Positions 13,379-31,740 of a stretch of 64,000 bases of DNA are shown here, one piece after another. Made by a program: the position numbers and the translations under genes. How positions within the stretch are numbered: position 1 is the stretch's first letter; each line of letters starts with the position of its first letter. The notes beneath the pieces are model-generated. The model ran no database searches. It saw only the letters and a program-made list of their open reading frames with translations, and was not told where the DNA came from. The stretch comes from Brachyhypopomus gauderio (Eukaryota > Chordata > Actinopteri > Gymnotiformes > Hypopomidae), in contig NC_135222.1 in the NCBI RefSeq assembly GCF_052324685.1, positions 17,964,873-18,028,872 of the forward strand, in the 5' to 3' direction.

Positions 13379-13611
13379 TCCCTCATTTTCAAATCAAAAG
13401 GTCGTAATGTTGATATTGGTTTGGTTATAGAGCTAATGAAAAGCCATTGAGTGTGGAATCAGTTCAAAATCCCACTCCTGATAGAACAGGACATAAAACA
13501 GGATGTAGAGCAGGACACGTCTATGATTAAGTGTCTTTATCATATGGTGATCAAGAGGTGTTTTCATTATCCAACAGCGTTTTGAAATATTTAGTCCAAG
13601 AGTGGGTTTTG

Positions 13612-13612
13612 T

Positions 13613-13653
<41 letters not shown>

Positions 13654-13677
13654 TGTGTGTGTGTGTGTGTGTGTTGT

Positions 13678-13759
<82 letters not shown>

Positions 13760-13766
13760 GTGTTTG
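13612..13766. repeat. (GT)n microsatellite
   Basis: About 155 bp of GT broken by a few GG and TT interruptions. Confidence 0.95.
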
Positions 13767-14657
13767 TGTGTGAGATGGATATTTGGTTAAAACATCCATA
13801 GACATGAACTTTTAGCTATAAGATATTTAAGTCTTCACACGTCTTTTAAACTTTTGCTTTTATGTCTCTTCCATGCACATATTAAATATGTAGCATCTTT
13901 GAAGGCAGCTGATAGAATTGGCATGAAATAGCTTTTCTACTGAGCTGGCATAAACTTCAACATACTTTGAGCAGCCTTCCATCAAATATTCTTAGATTTT
14001 TTTTCTTTCTGTTTTCTTTTGATCTTGCTGTTTTGTTGACAATATTCTAAGTATAATTATTTTTTTAAATGCGCATACTGACCAGGAATCCCTGTATGCC
14101 AACTGTGAATGTCTGTGCTACGTGATCCTCTGTTCATCTCCAAAACCTCCAGCCTGGCCTTTGCCCTGCTGCCTGACCTTTTCCCTTTCACCCTCAAGCT
14201 GGAGCCCCTACAGCCTTCAGTTCTGCTTGGTTCTGTTTTTAGCACCAAATCACCATGAATCAGGTCCAATTGGAGTTTAGTCCCATCACATTAGCACTTA
14301 GAATAAGGAGAGTAGCTGTGTCATGGCTGATGTGTGAATGCAAAACAAACACAGTGAAGGATCATCATCTGCTTCTCAGCTAAAGGCTGCTGTTTGTTCA
14401 AAGCCCCACAACAGCTGCTGGGTTATATTAGACTCCCTCTACCTCTTGTTAGAATGATAGCTGTTTACGAGGAACCTTGCTGCTAGTTACGTGATTGGAT
14501 CTCGCTGGGCTTCAGACCTTCTGATCAATTAAATCAACCCATTTTAATGTCAGATGCAGCTCCTTCCTGCCGTTATCACACGCTGTGTGCAGGTTGTGTT
14601 GCAGCATGCCGGGTTTGTGTGTTTAGAGGAGAGGGAGGTGTGTGTCGTCCACATCTC

Positions 14658-14659
<2 letters not shown>

Positions 14660-14690
<31 letters not shown>
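14660..14690. repeat. Poly-C tract, 31 bp
   Basis: 31 consecutive C. Confidence 0.95.
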
Positions 14691-15976
14691 ATTGTTCACG
14701 CAAACCGCCATTTGAAGTGACAGCTGAGGCGAATCGGAGCTGCTCGTACCGTGCGACATCTAAATCCGTCGCCTGCTCCGGACGCGTGCTCTCCATACCC
14801 AAATCGGCGTGTTTAACGAGACAGGGGACAGCAGCTCCGCGGGGCCGGGCTTGTTTGCAGGCTTAAGGCTCCAGCAAAGCAGCACATTTGGCTAGAGTCT
14901 GCTCCAGCTGCTGCCTGGCACACACGACAATAATCAAGAGCATTGTGCCAGACGGATGTGCCCACCGCAACACAGCACACGCCACACACCGCAGCTACAC
15001 GCAGAACTTCAGGAAAAAAAATCAACAGTGGCACAGAAAGATACTTGCAAAATTGCAACTCAACTCAACTTTGGTCTTGCCTCCATTGTTTAATGTTCAG
15101 ACGTGACTTAAAGGTAAAATGTGCACGCAATAAATACATGTATTTATTATATCGAGATAGGTGTTGTCTCACTATGACTGTGAACATCATTTGACCCCCA
15201 AACATCATTTAAACTTCTAAGTTCACACCACTATTACTTCAGTAATGATCACTGATGAACGTGCAGTCCTGATGCATTTGACCTTGGGGTGGGATGGAAC
15301 CCAGAAACCCAAAGGGTGACCCAGTCAGTATTTTTTGCACAACCTTTCCGAGGCTGTCTCATGAGCTTCTGACAAGGCCATGCATGGAGTTATATCAGGA
15401 AAACCATGTGAATAAATGTCAGTCTCTGCTCTAGTGCCGAGGTCACGACCTCAGCCAGTGTTGTGTATGGCACCTGCCGCTCTGTGACTTCTCAGCAACG
15501 GCCGGCATGTTCTGTCCGTGTGTTCTGTCTGAGTGAGGCGTCACTCGGGCCCTCACCCGCCCGTGGAGCTTTGAGGAGCGAGAGGCATGGGGGAGCGCGG
15601 ACACATTTTCCTTGAACCGCAAATCTACAAACAAATGGTGGTCTTAAAAAGAAACTTAGCCCCACTCCCCATATCGGATCAGTACACCACCGGATACAGT
15701 CAAAGCCAAGCAGACAACATAGAACAGCATCTTACAGTTCAGCTGGATCTTTGTTCTGGACCCAGTTCAGTGAACACAGACGGAGAAAATGACCATTACC
15801 AACAGGTGGCCAGATGGTGCCGTCCTCTGACTCAAATCTCCATACACAGCTAATTACAACAAAAGAAAAGAACATTTCCTCCAGAGTGTCTGTATCATCC
15901 TCCAGATATTACACACATTACAAACATTACAGACATCACAGACAGCCAGTAGTGACTGAACAAGCTCATTTAATAA

Positions 15977-15997
15977 GGGGGTGGGGGGGGGGGGGGG
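15977..15997. repeat. Poly-G tract
   Basis: About 20 G with a single T. Confidence 0.9.
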
Positions 15998-16424
15998 TTT
16001 ACTTGATTGCTCCATTTATGCAGCAGCTAAAGAATGAAATCTGTTTATTAAGCGTGTATGTAGGCCAGCTCTGATTACCACAATCAGCAGTGGCTACGAC
16101 TGAACCTAAGCTGTCTGAAACCCATCAAGCGATGATTTGCAATCTGCAATCTGGACTGAGCAACACTGCAGACTGTGTACGATTTAGATTCATTAGCTTT
16201 GCTTTACATCATGAGATGGGGTCTATTAGTTCTAGAAAGGAATAGGGGTCAAAAATAGCTCATGGTATTTTTTGATGTTCTACTTTATAAGCACAACTGT
16301 GAAAGATTTTCTTCATAAGGCAACAAGTGTTGGACAAGTGATCAAATAAGTGTGACAAGGCTTTGTGTGTACATGCTAAAACTGCTCTGCAGGAGCCCAA
16401 GCAAACCTTACTGAGGCAGACCTG

Positions 16425-16511
16425 ACCGAGGTAGAGGGAAGACCTGACCGAGGTAGAGGGAAGACCTGACCGAGGTTGAGGGCAGACCTGACCGAGGTAG
16501 ATGGCAGACCT
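16425..16511. repeat. 22-bp tandem repeat, four copies
   Basis: The unit GACCTGACCGAGGTAGAGGG plus two bases is repeated about four times. Confidence 0.85.
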
Positions 16512-17085
16512 GACAGAAGCCCCTGTCCCAGCATGCAGTGCAGCTAAATGTGCACAGCCCCCTGCCCCAGTGTGCAGTGGCATGCCAACCTTCTCCGTGC
16601 CAGTCAGCCTGGCCCTGCTGACAGACGCCCGGCTATGGTAGACGGAGTTGTGGAGATGGCCAGCGTGGACTGTGACTGTTCCTCAGGCTGCTCCTACCAT
16701 GAACCTCTTCATGACTCCAGGTATTTCAGCACACACCCCTCTGAGCACATCAAAGAGAGGATTTATAGTTCAGATAGACCAATGAGGAAATGACCTCAGC
16801 CAGCTTGTGTTAGCAGGCCGATCTCTCTATGAGGAGCAAATATTTGCCAGCTATCCGCACTAAACTATCAGCACAGCTTAGAAGTACATTGCATTTAAAA
16901 CCCACCAAGCTAACGAATCCTCATTTAGCTCCACGACAGGAACAGAGAAAAGTCCGGTTAAATATTTACAAGGTGCTGAAATTGCATTACAAATGTGGAT
17001 AATTTCAATATTTATCTAACAACAGTTCCTAAGAATCCAGTCAGGAGGTGAAAGGAAAGTTTGTTTTCTTTTTTTCCTTAACTTT

Positions 17086-17200
17086 ACAGTGTAGCATGTA
17101 GCTTTACAGAATAACATGTATCTTTACAGTATAGCATGTACCTTTACAGTATAGCATGTATCTTTACAGTATAGCATGCAGCTTTACAGTATAGCATGTC
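17086..17200. repeat. About 20-bp tandem repeat
   Basis: Five to six copies of CTTTACAGTATAGCATGTA-type units. Confidence 0.85.
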
Positions 17201-17744
17201 CCAAATGAGAGCTCCTTGTACCTCTCCTTGGTACAGCCATTGATTTACTAATTCTTATTTTTGCAAGCCAACAAAAAAATGTTGTAACTGTTATTTCCAT
17301 TATTAAATATAATTAAATATTATTTTTATCAGTAGTTTTAGGATACTTTGTTTTCTTCTTCAGCACTTGTTAATCTTAATGCATGATTAAAGAGGTTTGT
17401 AACAGTCAGGATTATATTACAATAATTATAGCTTTATTATTTAGAAATCTAGGCATGAAGAAATTTTTTCTGTTATATATTATACCAACAGGTGGTGATT
17501 TTGCTATTTTTCGGTGTTGCTTGGAGCAAAATGTGAACAGTAAGGGCCATTTCCTTATTGGACCTGTGACTTGCTAGTCGGCTCTCAGTAAGTGTGTAAT
17601 TTAGCCAGACTGGTCTAGAAAGAGTAATTTCAGTGTGACGAACTGTGTTTAACTGGGAGTGATTGATGATAAAATTACATAAATATCAGAAAGAGCACGT
17701 CCTCAAAAACACAGAAGTGTGCTTGGCCAATTACAATGATCCTG

Positions 17745-17825
17745 TGGCTCACTGGGAGAGGCTGTTCCCCCAGAATCACGTCACTGTTTCAGAAATAGCC
17801 CCCAGCTGGGGTCGAACTCCAACCG
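17745..17825 (+). repeat. Possible tRNA-derived (SINE-like) fragment
   Basis: TGGCTCACTGGGAG resembles an RNA polymerase III A box, and GGGTCGAACTCC about 65 bp later resembles a B box. No cloverleaf can be drawn, and the spacing is longer than in an ordinary intronless tRNA. If real, this is a tRNA-derived relic and not a working tRNA gene. Confidence 0.25.
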
Positions 17826-18297
17826 CACGCTATGTGCAGCGCGCGGGACTCGAAGGCGCTTCAGCTTTCATGTAACTTTTAACAACAGCAGTAAATGTTT
17901 CATCATCATCATCATCATCCTCAGGCCCACGTCTTTTCAGCGTCTCACGCCCTGGAGGTCTCGTTCCTCCCGTCATTACGCTCAGGAGAAGAACTTGGTC
18001 TGGAAGAGGTCTTCTTTGTTAATCAAAAGCAAGCATGCGTCTCAGATATTATTTACAGCTGACAACTATCGTGTCACCTGTCTGTCTAGCTGTCTGTCTG
18101 CTCCACCTCCCATGTGGCTGTCGTGCTCTTGGAGAAGGTCAGGGGAACACATGTTGCCACATTCGAGTTCTGCATTTGTATGGTCATGCTGGGGGTTTGG
18201 GGGTAGGGTGGGTCATGGCGACCTTCAGCTGGGCACTGTGCCTTTAACAACATTGATCCAGTATCCTCCAGCCTTTATAAGCTGTCCTGCCAGGCTG

Positions 18298-18370
18298 TCT
18301 AGCCCTGTGCTAAGTCCTGTGCTAAGTCCAGTGGTAAGTCCTGTGGTAAGTCCGGTGCTAAGTCCTGTGA
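18298..18370. repeat. Short tandem repeat, CTGTGCTAAGTC-type
   Basis: Five to six imperfect copies of CTGTGCTAAGTC / CTGTGGTAAGTC. Confidence 0.75.
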
Positions 18371-18532
18371 CCATGTTCATACTCAGCAATCACAGATCAA
18401 AAGATGTACCTTTACAATTATCAATGCGTCTGTATATGTCTCAATACTTTACGTCCAATTATTTAATTATTACTACATTTGATAGCAGTTGAGGTCTTGG
18501 GCAAATCAGTAGAGATAAATAATGAAACAGTG

Positions 18533-18552
18533 CCCCCCCCCCCCCCCCCCCC
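18533..18552. repeat. Poly-C tract, 20 bp
   Basis: 20 consecutive C. Confidence 0.95.
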
Positions 18553-20502
18553 ACGAAAAATAAATAAAAACAATGCTAAAATAAAGGTCATTGAATATAA
18601 ACAGTTGCATCATCATAGACAGGATAATTACAGGTGACAGCTTCAAATCTCTCATCTGGCATGTGGAAAACCAAATATGTTCAGCTGTAGGTTTAACAGT
18701 CTGTTTGGAGCTGAGCTCTGTGGTCACGGAAAACAAGCCCAGAGGAGGGGTTGGTGTCGGGGGGGGGGCACGTCCATACAGATGCCTCCTAACCCCTGTG
18801 GCGGGTGGGGATGTTGGGGAGATGAAGCGCTGGGAGTCCTGCTAGGATCTGTGGCGTCATGCTCCCTAGCAGGGCCCCGAGGAGCAGACTCGGGACACAA
18901 ATTGGGTCAGGTCTGCTTCTTCCTTCAGACACAACATTCCTCCAGAGTTCAGAGTGGCAGAAGAGCGGAGTGGAAGGCTAGGTATCGATATGATAGCAGT
19001 CAGCATTAGACCGCCATGCTGTACGGCAAAACAGAACAGCATGGTTAATTACACTCACTGGCCATTTGTATGCGGCCTCCTGCACATTACAGTATTCTGC
19101 AATGATGGGTTGTTGTGACTGTCAGACAGAAAGAGTGTGAAAAAAGGGAAAGAAAGAGAAAAAGAAAGAAAGAATGAACATAGTGAAAAGATAGCAGATT
19201 TTCAAAACTGGGAGTAACTGAGAGTAACTGGGTGGCTGAAAAGAAATAGATTTTCAATTTTTAATGAGATTTACTGTTTTGCCACTTCATAGCTGCATAA
19301 TTCTGTTGCTTTTATGTGTAATTATAACAAGTAGTCTGAAAAGACTCATCAAAAGACATGAGGTCTCATGCACTTTCAAAAGGAAAGTGTAGAAAAATTT
19401 TCAGAATAAGAGTCTCATCTGAGTACTGACCTGGAAAAGCTCCCATTAAAATGTAATTACATTTGCCTGATGGCAAAGGCAAATTAATACCATGGAAAAA
19501 TGTAATCAGAGTTTGAAATAATATTTGAAACAAAATGTTATTATAGCCTCTTTCCTCTTGCAGTGATCTCTTCCCTATGAGCCGTTTTAACAGATTGTCT
19601 GGTACATGGCCATCTGAACCACTCTTTTGAGTTTTTAGACAGCACCTAGCCAAAGACACCCAGAGGTCCCAGTGGGGTTGCACCTGGGACTGGGGTGAGG
19701 CCTCCACACACATTCCATTGGCACCCGCGTGTGGTCATGTGAAGACTCAACATAGTACCCTGCACAGTAACATAGTAAACATAGTAACTTGGATTTCCTC
19801 AGTGATACAGGAACATTCTATAATGTTATTTAGTTGTTCTAGGAGATATACACAAATAAATAAAGAAAATGTGATTCTGATCACACCTTCAATTTGTAGA
19901 ACACATGTAATGTATCTCAGTCTCAATATGCTGTTAATATGGTGATGTTATTTGAGAATACGGCACCTAATTTTGTCTGTCTTTAACCCCATCTACAGTG
20001 TTATCCTTTGAAATTCACTTTCATGATAGTCATTAGTGCCACAATTTCATGCAAGATTAGGCATGCAATTATGTGTTAAATGAGTGCTGTGAATAGAGGA
20101 TCTTACTGCGGATGAAAATAACACGGCTAACGAGACTCGGTGGACACGGGACCATATGTACCACTGCATACATGCCTGTTTCACCTTCCTGTTTCCACAT
20201 CGCCACGACTCGCTCTCTTCACACAGACGTTGCTTGGGAATGTTTTATGCCTCTAAGAGGCCAGGCAACAATCCCTGTTTTGCGCACGGAGGTCATTTTC
20301 GTGCAGTAAAACGAGATGACACAGGCAGTGTACTCTGGCAGGTCTGGTGCACCTGCCCACAGCTGAGAGATCAGAGCAGAAGAATCAGTTATGTGTCAGA
20401 CGTCCAGAAGGTGACATTGACACGTCATTTAGCTGCAGACGCACTGACACACAGGCCCCGCCCTCCTGTGAGCACAATTTCTCGGGTGGGCCCCATGGAA
20501 CA

Positions 20503-21085
20503 TGCCTCCATAGACCCCCAGGACACACTTCCATGGACCCCCAGGACACACTTCCATAGACCCCCAGGACACACTTCCATGGACCCCCAGGACACACTTC
20601 CATAGACCCCCAGGACACACTTCCATGGACCCCCAGGACACACTTCCATGGATCCCCAGGACACACTTCCATAGACCCCCAGGACACACTTCCATGGACC
20701 CCCAGGACACACTTCCATGGACCCCCAGGACACACTTCCATAGACCCCCAGGACACACTTCCATGGACCCCCAGGACACACTTCCATAGACCCCCAGGAC
20801 ACACTTCCATGGACCCCCAGGACACACTTCCATGGACCCCTAGGACACACTTCCATGGATCCCCAGGACACACTTCCATAGACCCCCAGGACACACTTCC
20901 ATGGACCCCCAGGACACACTTCCATGGACCCCCAGGACACACTTCCATGGACCCCCAGGACACACTTCCATGGATCCCCAGGACATGCCTCCACAGACCC
21001 CCAGGACACACTTCCATGGACCCCCAGGACACACTTCCACAGACCCTGTTGACATGCCTCCACAGCCCCTCAGGACACGCTTCCA
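20503..21085. repeat. 23-bp minisatellite, about 25 copies
   Basis: The 23-bp unit contains CACACTTCCATGGACCCCCA. Three unit classes differ at CCATGGAC, CCATAGAC and CCATGGAT, and they are interleaved. Copies at the right end diverge (GACATGCCTCCACAG). Open frames on both strands (up to 233 codons on minus) are repeat artefacts. Confidence 0.95.
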
Positions 21086-21433
21086 CTTCTCTCTGGCATG
21101 AAGGTTTGCTGGTAACTCATTATTCTCAGGAAGCGCTCCCACCCACTGTACCCTTCTCCTGCCACTGTTTAAATATCCCAAAAGTTTAAGCAATCATCCT
21201 CAAAGACATTGAGGGGACGTGTACTTCGCAGTCTGTAAGGCAGAGTCTCAGACTCAATATTAACTCGCCAGCTTCAACACAAACTGTAAATATACAGAGT
21301 CTTTCGCTGCAGGTTTTCAAACATTCGTCTTGAAGGAGAAGTTGCAGGCCAGAGCAGTGAGCAGAGGTGATGAACACACAGCTCAGACTGTCCAGAGGAA
21401 CCGTGTCTCTGACAGCAGAATGGCACTCACAGT

Positions 21434-21461
21434 GGGGGGGGGGGGGGGGGGGGGGGGGGGG
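21434..21461. repeat. Poly-G tract, 28 bp
   Basis: 28 consecutive G. Confidence 0.95.
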
Positions 21462-21600
21462 CTAGTGAACACATCTCTGTGTGAATGTGCACGCAGGAAA
21501 CCGGAGCGACAGCTGGGACCTGGGTGCAGGGTGGCATGATAGCTCAGAGCCCACCTTACAATCCCCCCGTCACACCACAGTAACTGGGTCTTAGCATTCA

Positions 21601-21895
21601 AACTCACTTTCTCTCACTCACACACTCATTCCCTCAGTCACTCACATGTACACTCACTCACTCACTCACTCACACACTCCCTCACTCACTCACATATACA
21701 CTCACTCACTCACTCGCCCACACACATATACACTCCCTCACACACTCATTTCCTCACTCACTCACATATACACTCACACACTCACTCACTCACACTCACT
21801 CTCTCTCTCACTCACTCACTCACTCCCTTACTCACACATACTCATTCATTCACTTACACACACATTCACTCACTCAATTATACACTCACAAACAT
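21601..21895. repeat. CACT/ACTC-rich low-complexity tract
   Basis: Irregular CACT, CACA and CATATACA repeats. Confidence 0.85.
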
Positions 21896-22795
21896 ATGTA
21901 ACAAATTAAGCCTGGCAAATATATGGTCTTTTAAACGAGCTAAGTGAGCTTTTATCTCCCTTGTCGTATTATACACACACATCACACACTGTTTGCATTT
22001 GTCCCTTTGTCGCAGACACGAGTGCATAATCGCGAGTGGCCCGAAACACCTGTGTCACCTCCGTGCAATGAGGCTCTCCAGTAGCAGCTGCCTACTGCAG
22101 ACCATGAGGTCACAGGAGGGCTCATGCATACTCTCTCTCTCCCTCCCTCCCTCTCTTCCTCACCCTCCTTTTTTCTCCCTCTCTCTCCTCACCCTCCCTC
22201 GCCCTCTCTCTCCCTCTCTCTCTCCCTCTCTCCTTCGCTCGTCCTGCCGTTGGGGATCAATAGCGCGGTGGGTTCTGGTCTCCTGCCCTCCTCCTACCTC
22301 ATTATCCCCCCGTCCCGCTGCTCCTGCCTATGAATAGTCAATAACAAACAAACGGGCAGGAAATGAGGGCACAGATGAAGGAGGCCCTGCCGATTGATGT
22401 GTGCCGTGTCTGTGGAGGGCTGCTTTGTTCAGGGGGGCGGGCTCCTCTCCTCCTGCAGGACGCTGCTTTAAACGCTTTCACCTGCTGCGCTCTGAGGGAA
22501 AGGGTCTCTTCTTCCTGGTTTGCAAGTCTGGAGCTGAACTCTTTCTCTGTTGCTTTTTTGGGGGGCTTTGCCTTCCTAACTTGATTGATGAAGACTCTTT
22601 TTGGATGAAGTCTCCTCTTTGATGCTTTAACTCTGTCGTGGTAAATAGCCTGTGTGTGTGGCTGGGATGTGGGGAGGGACCCAGACTGGAGCCCTGACAA
22701 GACCACTCCGAGATCCACATTTCTTCAGCTTTCGTCATCCAGTAGTGGGAACAAAGGTGCAATATGAGATCCATGGCTCATGGCTGACTGAGTGT
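21896..22795. other. Region upstream of kcnmb2; possible 5'UTR or promoter
   Basis: Contains a CT-rich tract (22130-22235) and then mixed-composition sequence just before the first coding exon. A 5' non-coding exon of kcnmb2 could lie here (for example a donor-like CGTG/GTAAATAG near 22640), but no boundary can be fixed from sequence alone. Confidence 0.25.

Positions 22796-22862
<67 letters not shown>
22796..22862. repeat. (GT)n microsatellite just 5' of kcnmb2
   Basis: About 67 bp of TG ending 69 bp before the kcnmb2 start codon. It lies in the 5'UTR or directly upstream of it. Confidence 0.95.
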
Positions 22863-22865
<3 letters not shown>

Positions 22866-22931
22866 AGCAGACTGTCCCAGCAGTCTTTAGCGAGTGTGTT
22901 GGAGAGTGGCAGACCCAGTGCTGACGGGAGG

Positions 22932-27901
<4,970 letters not shown>

Positions 27902-27914
27902 GTAGACCCAGTTC

Positions 27915-28089
27915 ACACACACACACGCACGCACGCACACACACACACACACACACGCACACATACACACACGCACGCACATACACACATACATGCACAC
28001 ACACACGCACGCAAGCACACACACACACGCATGCACACACACACACGCATACGCACACGCACACGCACGCAAGCACACACACGCACACA

Positions 28090-28122
<33 letters not shown>

Positions 28123-28128
28123 GCATAT
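27915..28128. repeat. (CA)n tract after the kcnmb2 stop
   Basis: About 215 bp of CA with CG and TA interruptions, beginning 14 bp after the kcnmb2 stop codon and hence probably in the 3'UTR. Open frames on both strands here are shadows. Confidence 0.93.
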
Positions 28129-28493
28129 ATGCGCACATACGTCCTTGCAGTGAGTTGTCAGAGAGGAATAAGGAAGAGTGTGACAGAGAGATCTGTATTC
28201 TTTGCAGGACCGGTCTCTCTCCGCGTACAGGGACCTCACACTCCGTGGATGGGACGAAGTTCAATAGGCTAATTCTGGACAGGCTCTGAGCAGCCCTGGA
28301 AACGCTAAAGGTCAAAGGGTGAACTGATTCTTCTGCTCAACCTTATTTCTGACTCCTTCATTAGACACTCTGGCCCACTGCTGCGTGTGCTCGTGTGCCG
28401 TGCCTCTGAGCCCACATCCACCTAAACAGTCAGACCACACTGCGATGGCAAGGGTCATGCTGTCCGAGTGACCCACTGAAACCTCAGTGGCAG

Positions 28494-28814
28494 GAACCAC
28501 AGGAGCTGTGAACCACAGTTGTGAACCACAGTTGTGAACCACAGGAGCTGTGAACCACAGGAGCTGTGAACCACAGTTGTGAACCACAGTAGCTGTGAAC
28601 CACAGTTGTGAACCATAGTAGCTGTGAACCACAGGAGCTGTGAACCACAGTTGTGAACCACAGGAGCTGTGAACCACAGGAGCTGTGAACCACAGTTGTG
28701 AACCACAGTTGTGAACCACAGGAGCTGTGAACCACAGTTGTGAACAACAGGAGCTGTGAACCACAGTTGTGAACCACAGGAGCTGTGAACCACAGTTGTG
28801 AACCACAGGAGCTG
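28494..28814. repeat. Two-module minisatellite (16-bp and 13-bp units)
   Basis: A shared GAACCACAG core is followed by either GAGCTGT (16-bp unit) or TTGT (13-bp unit), about 22 units in mixed order. Minus-strand frames of 123-226 codons rich in V-V-H-S are artefacts. Confidence 0.95.
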
Positions 28815-31740
28815 ACTGGAACGCAACTACTCCAGCTGCTGGAGACACCAGAGTCAAAAGCACCTTCATGTCGTAGAGTGCCAATTCCTTCCAATGGCCT
28901 GAGCAGCATCTCGTCAGGGTCTGCCATTGTGAATTCTCTGCAAAAGAGCTGACGTCAGTACCTCTGTGTCCTACACGTACAGAGAGGTCCACTTACAACA
29001 TGACTGCACAGTCAGGACACTCTGGGGAGGAATAACTACTGTCTTCATAAAAGGTTGATAAATTATGAAGTTGATAAATGACCCAAAGCACAATGACCTC
29101 ACTGAACTTGCACGGCAGTGTAACTGAGTGAGAACTCTGTGGCACGTGTGAACATGAATGATAAAGTTCATTACTGCCCTTTTCAATGTCAATCGTGGCT
29201 TGATTTCTGATTACAAGGCCATTTATTTCCACAACAAGGAAAATTCCACCCATGTTGTGAAATATTTATTTGCTTATAGTCTGCACTTTAATCTTGATGA
29301 CTGATTTGTCTCAATTTTTTGCTTTTTATAAGTTTTAAAGGATCTAACAATAAATCTAAATAAACAAATACATATAATCCTATATGAAGTCTTCTTCAAC
29401 ACATCAGTTGCAACAGCAAAATAGAGGTAACAATAGAGGTTACAATGAAGTTTATTGTAGCAGATTCTACTTTGTTGTAGAAGCACATGTTATTGAAGAC
29501 ACTCTTTAGACTGTTGAGGGACATTCATGGCAGATCCATCTCTCAAGGTCAGTCCTAAGGACACTGATGTACCATATTCACTCAAAGAAACCAGATGTAC
29601 ACCATCCTAGATTAAATTTCTCACATTCTTTGGCTGATAGTATGTAGTGTTATACCTGAACAGTATTAGACCTTATGTCAAGAACTTGGTGGAAATCAAA
29701 GCTTGTCAATCTCATACTATTCTAACACACTCTAGTAATTTCGCTGGTGACACTGTGTACATTGCGTTGAAAATCTAATGGATACCAACTTGCGTGCAGT
29801 TCACCAGTGTGTAACTGTGATGTGAAATGCTTTTGAGGGGCAGTTGATTTGACTGTCACAGGGAAATGGATTTGCCTATAATACCTGAAGCATGTCTAGA
29901 AAGGGCACAGAGCAGTCAGCTGAATGAATGGAACTGAGTCAGAGACCAATCAGAGCACAGCGCCGCTCCATACAGCACAACATCCTCCACAAACTCCGCC
30001 CCTTACAGTCTTCTCACACTCCTTCTGTTCTGCTGACTGAGAGGCAGTTTAATAGATATAATTATTAAAGAGAGTCAGACAGAGTGAGAGAGAAAGAGGG
30101 AGAGAGGGAAAGAAAGAGGGAGAGAGAGAGAAGGCACAGCTGGATGGTGCTATCGGAAGCTGATTGGGCTGCTATTGACAGTAAATGGGAATGTTTATCT
30201 ACTCACAGAAACATTCACATGTGCCTAATGATGTGAACAAGACACTCATCTGATGACCAAGTAATGTCCTCAATACCTCTCCCTCCCTCCCTCCCTCCCT
30301 CCCTCCCTCTTTTCATTTGGAATGACATTGTAAATCCTCTCCAACTGCATTGTGGGAAGGTTTATGGCATACGCTACTCATAACTTCCATTTGTCACACC
30401 AGCTGTGGGCTGACAGTTCACAAGAGGAGATGATTTTAGATTCTAAAAACTGATTTTGTTAAGTTTCATTCACTATTTCTGTTCTCACTCTGCATTTCAG
30501 ATGATCACTGTAATAATGGTTATAATGAAATGATATTCCTTGAAATATAGGAAATACACAATGAACGCGTATTCAGAATAAACTATCACTGATAAGTATG
30601 TATGCAGTAACAGGGGGCAGACTTTGGGACATCTTGTGGTTAAGTGCTTATTTAAGGACACATATTTTTAGAAGATTCATTTGCCTTCACACTCTATCAG
30701 AATAGAACCCACAAACCTGGGTCTATAACTCACTTGCCACAAACACAGAGATCCCTGCTCGCCCAGTAAGTGAGTGAGACCCAATTATACTCCACATGCA
30801 GTTATGAAACATAGAGAAAACGTTTATTGCCCTGAATTAATTTTATCAATTCATTTTGATTAACTCACATGTGATTAGATCACTTCCTTGTTAATTATAA
30901 ATACTGATCACATATGAGTCCCAAAAACCTCTTTCATATGTTCCTGACAAGTCAAGAACTTTAAACAATACCGATGGCTTCATGGCACAAACATACCACT
31001 CCACATAACATGATTTTGGTTGGGTTACCAGCATTCGATCATTGTAGATCCGAGTTAATGCAGCGAGACTGTTTAAACTCGCCCCCATGACCAGGCAGTC
31101 AGGGAGCTTTCTCAGCGAGTAGGAAGCCCTGAACATCCTGCTGTTCCCTTGGCAACGGAACGTAGCGCCCTGGCTGATGGACACTTCCTCTCAAACATGC
31201 GGCTTCCTGCGCTGCGTCACTTGTTAAACAAGGACATCTGTGCATGTGTCTGTGCGGGAGAGACGGGCCTCCATCAGTAGAACCGGGGCAGAGGAAACGT
31301 AGCACAGGGAGAAGCATTTTATCCAATTAACAACAAAATAGCTTAATGGGGCACTTTTTTTCTCTCTTCTTGGTTATGATAGATGTTGGTGGTCCACAAA
31401 TGAAGATCAGGGAGCTTTGGGTTACCAGAGCTTTTTTTTTTTTTTTTTGCGATTGTGTGAACAGTGGATTAACAGATTCTTGTAAATCATTGCACTGTTG
31501 TATAACACCACTAAAGCAAACACCAGCAGGAGATATACCACCTGTACCAACACAAGAAGTCAATTAACAGCTTGCTAGGATACCACAGAATGTGCCGGCG
31601 CACAGATCATATCCTGAGATTTAACGAGTGTGTTTGTGCAGCAGACCCGCTTGGTCACTGGGCTTGTCACTCCTTGGTGGTGGGGTCAGACCTGTAGTTC
31701 ACAGTTTGGCCATGGCCTTCGCCTGACCTGTGTGCCCAGG
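28815..31740. other. Gene-free stretch downstream of kcnmb2
   Basis: May include the kcnmb2 3'UTR; AATAAA motifs occur near 29348-29360. Also a GA-rich patch (30080-30132) and a CCCT run (30279-30309). The 97-codon minus frame at 30891-31184 has no recognisable domain. Confidence 0.5.

Larger units (their letters stand above)
13379..20502. other. Long gene-free stretch
   Basis: Apart from simple repeats listed separately I see no exon or RNA gene. The 115-codon minus-strand frame at 19366-19713 has no recognisable domain and no clear splice context. A weak tRNA-like segment lies near 17745-17825. Confidence 0.5.

Noticed and set aside
12974-13450. Cysteine-rich repetitive protein
   Set aside because: Product of a 26-bp minisatellite; three frames give similar cysteine-rich strings.
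17745-17825. Functional tRNA gene
   Set aside because: A- and B-box-like motifs are present but no cloverleaf, anticodon arm or correct spacing.
19366-19713. 115-codon minus-strand open frame
   Set aside because: No recognisable domain, no partner exons and chance length in a long gene-free region; kept only as a remark.
20385-21193. Repetitive W-G-S-M-E-V-C-P-G-G protein on the minus strand
   Set aside because: Open on both strands and in several frames because of the 23-bp minisatellite.
30891-31184. 97-codon minus-strand open frame
   Set aside because: Looks less repetitive than most but matches no family I know and has no splice or promoter support.
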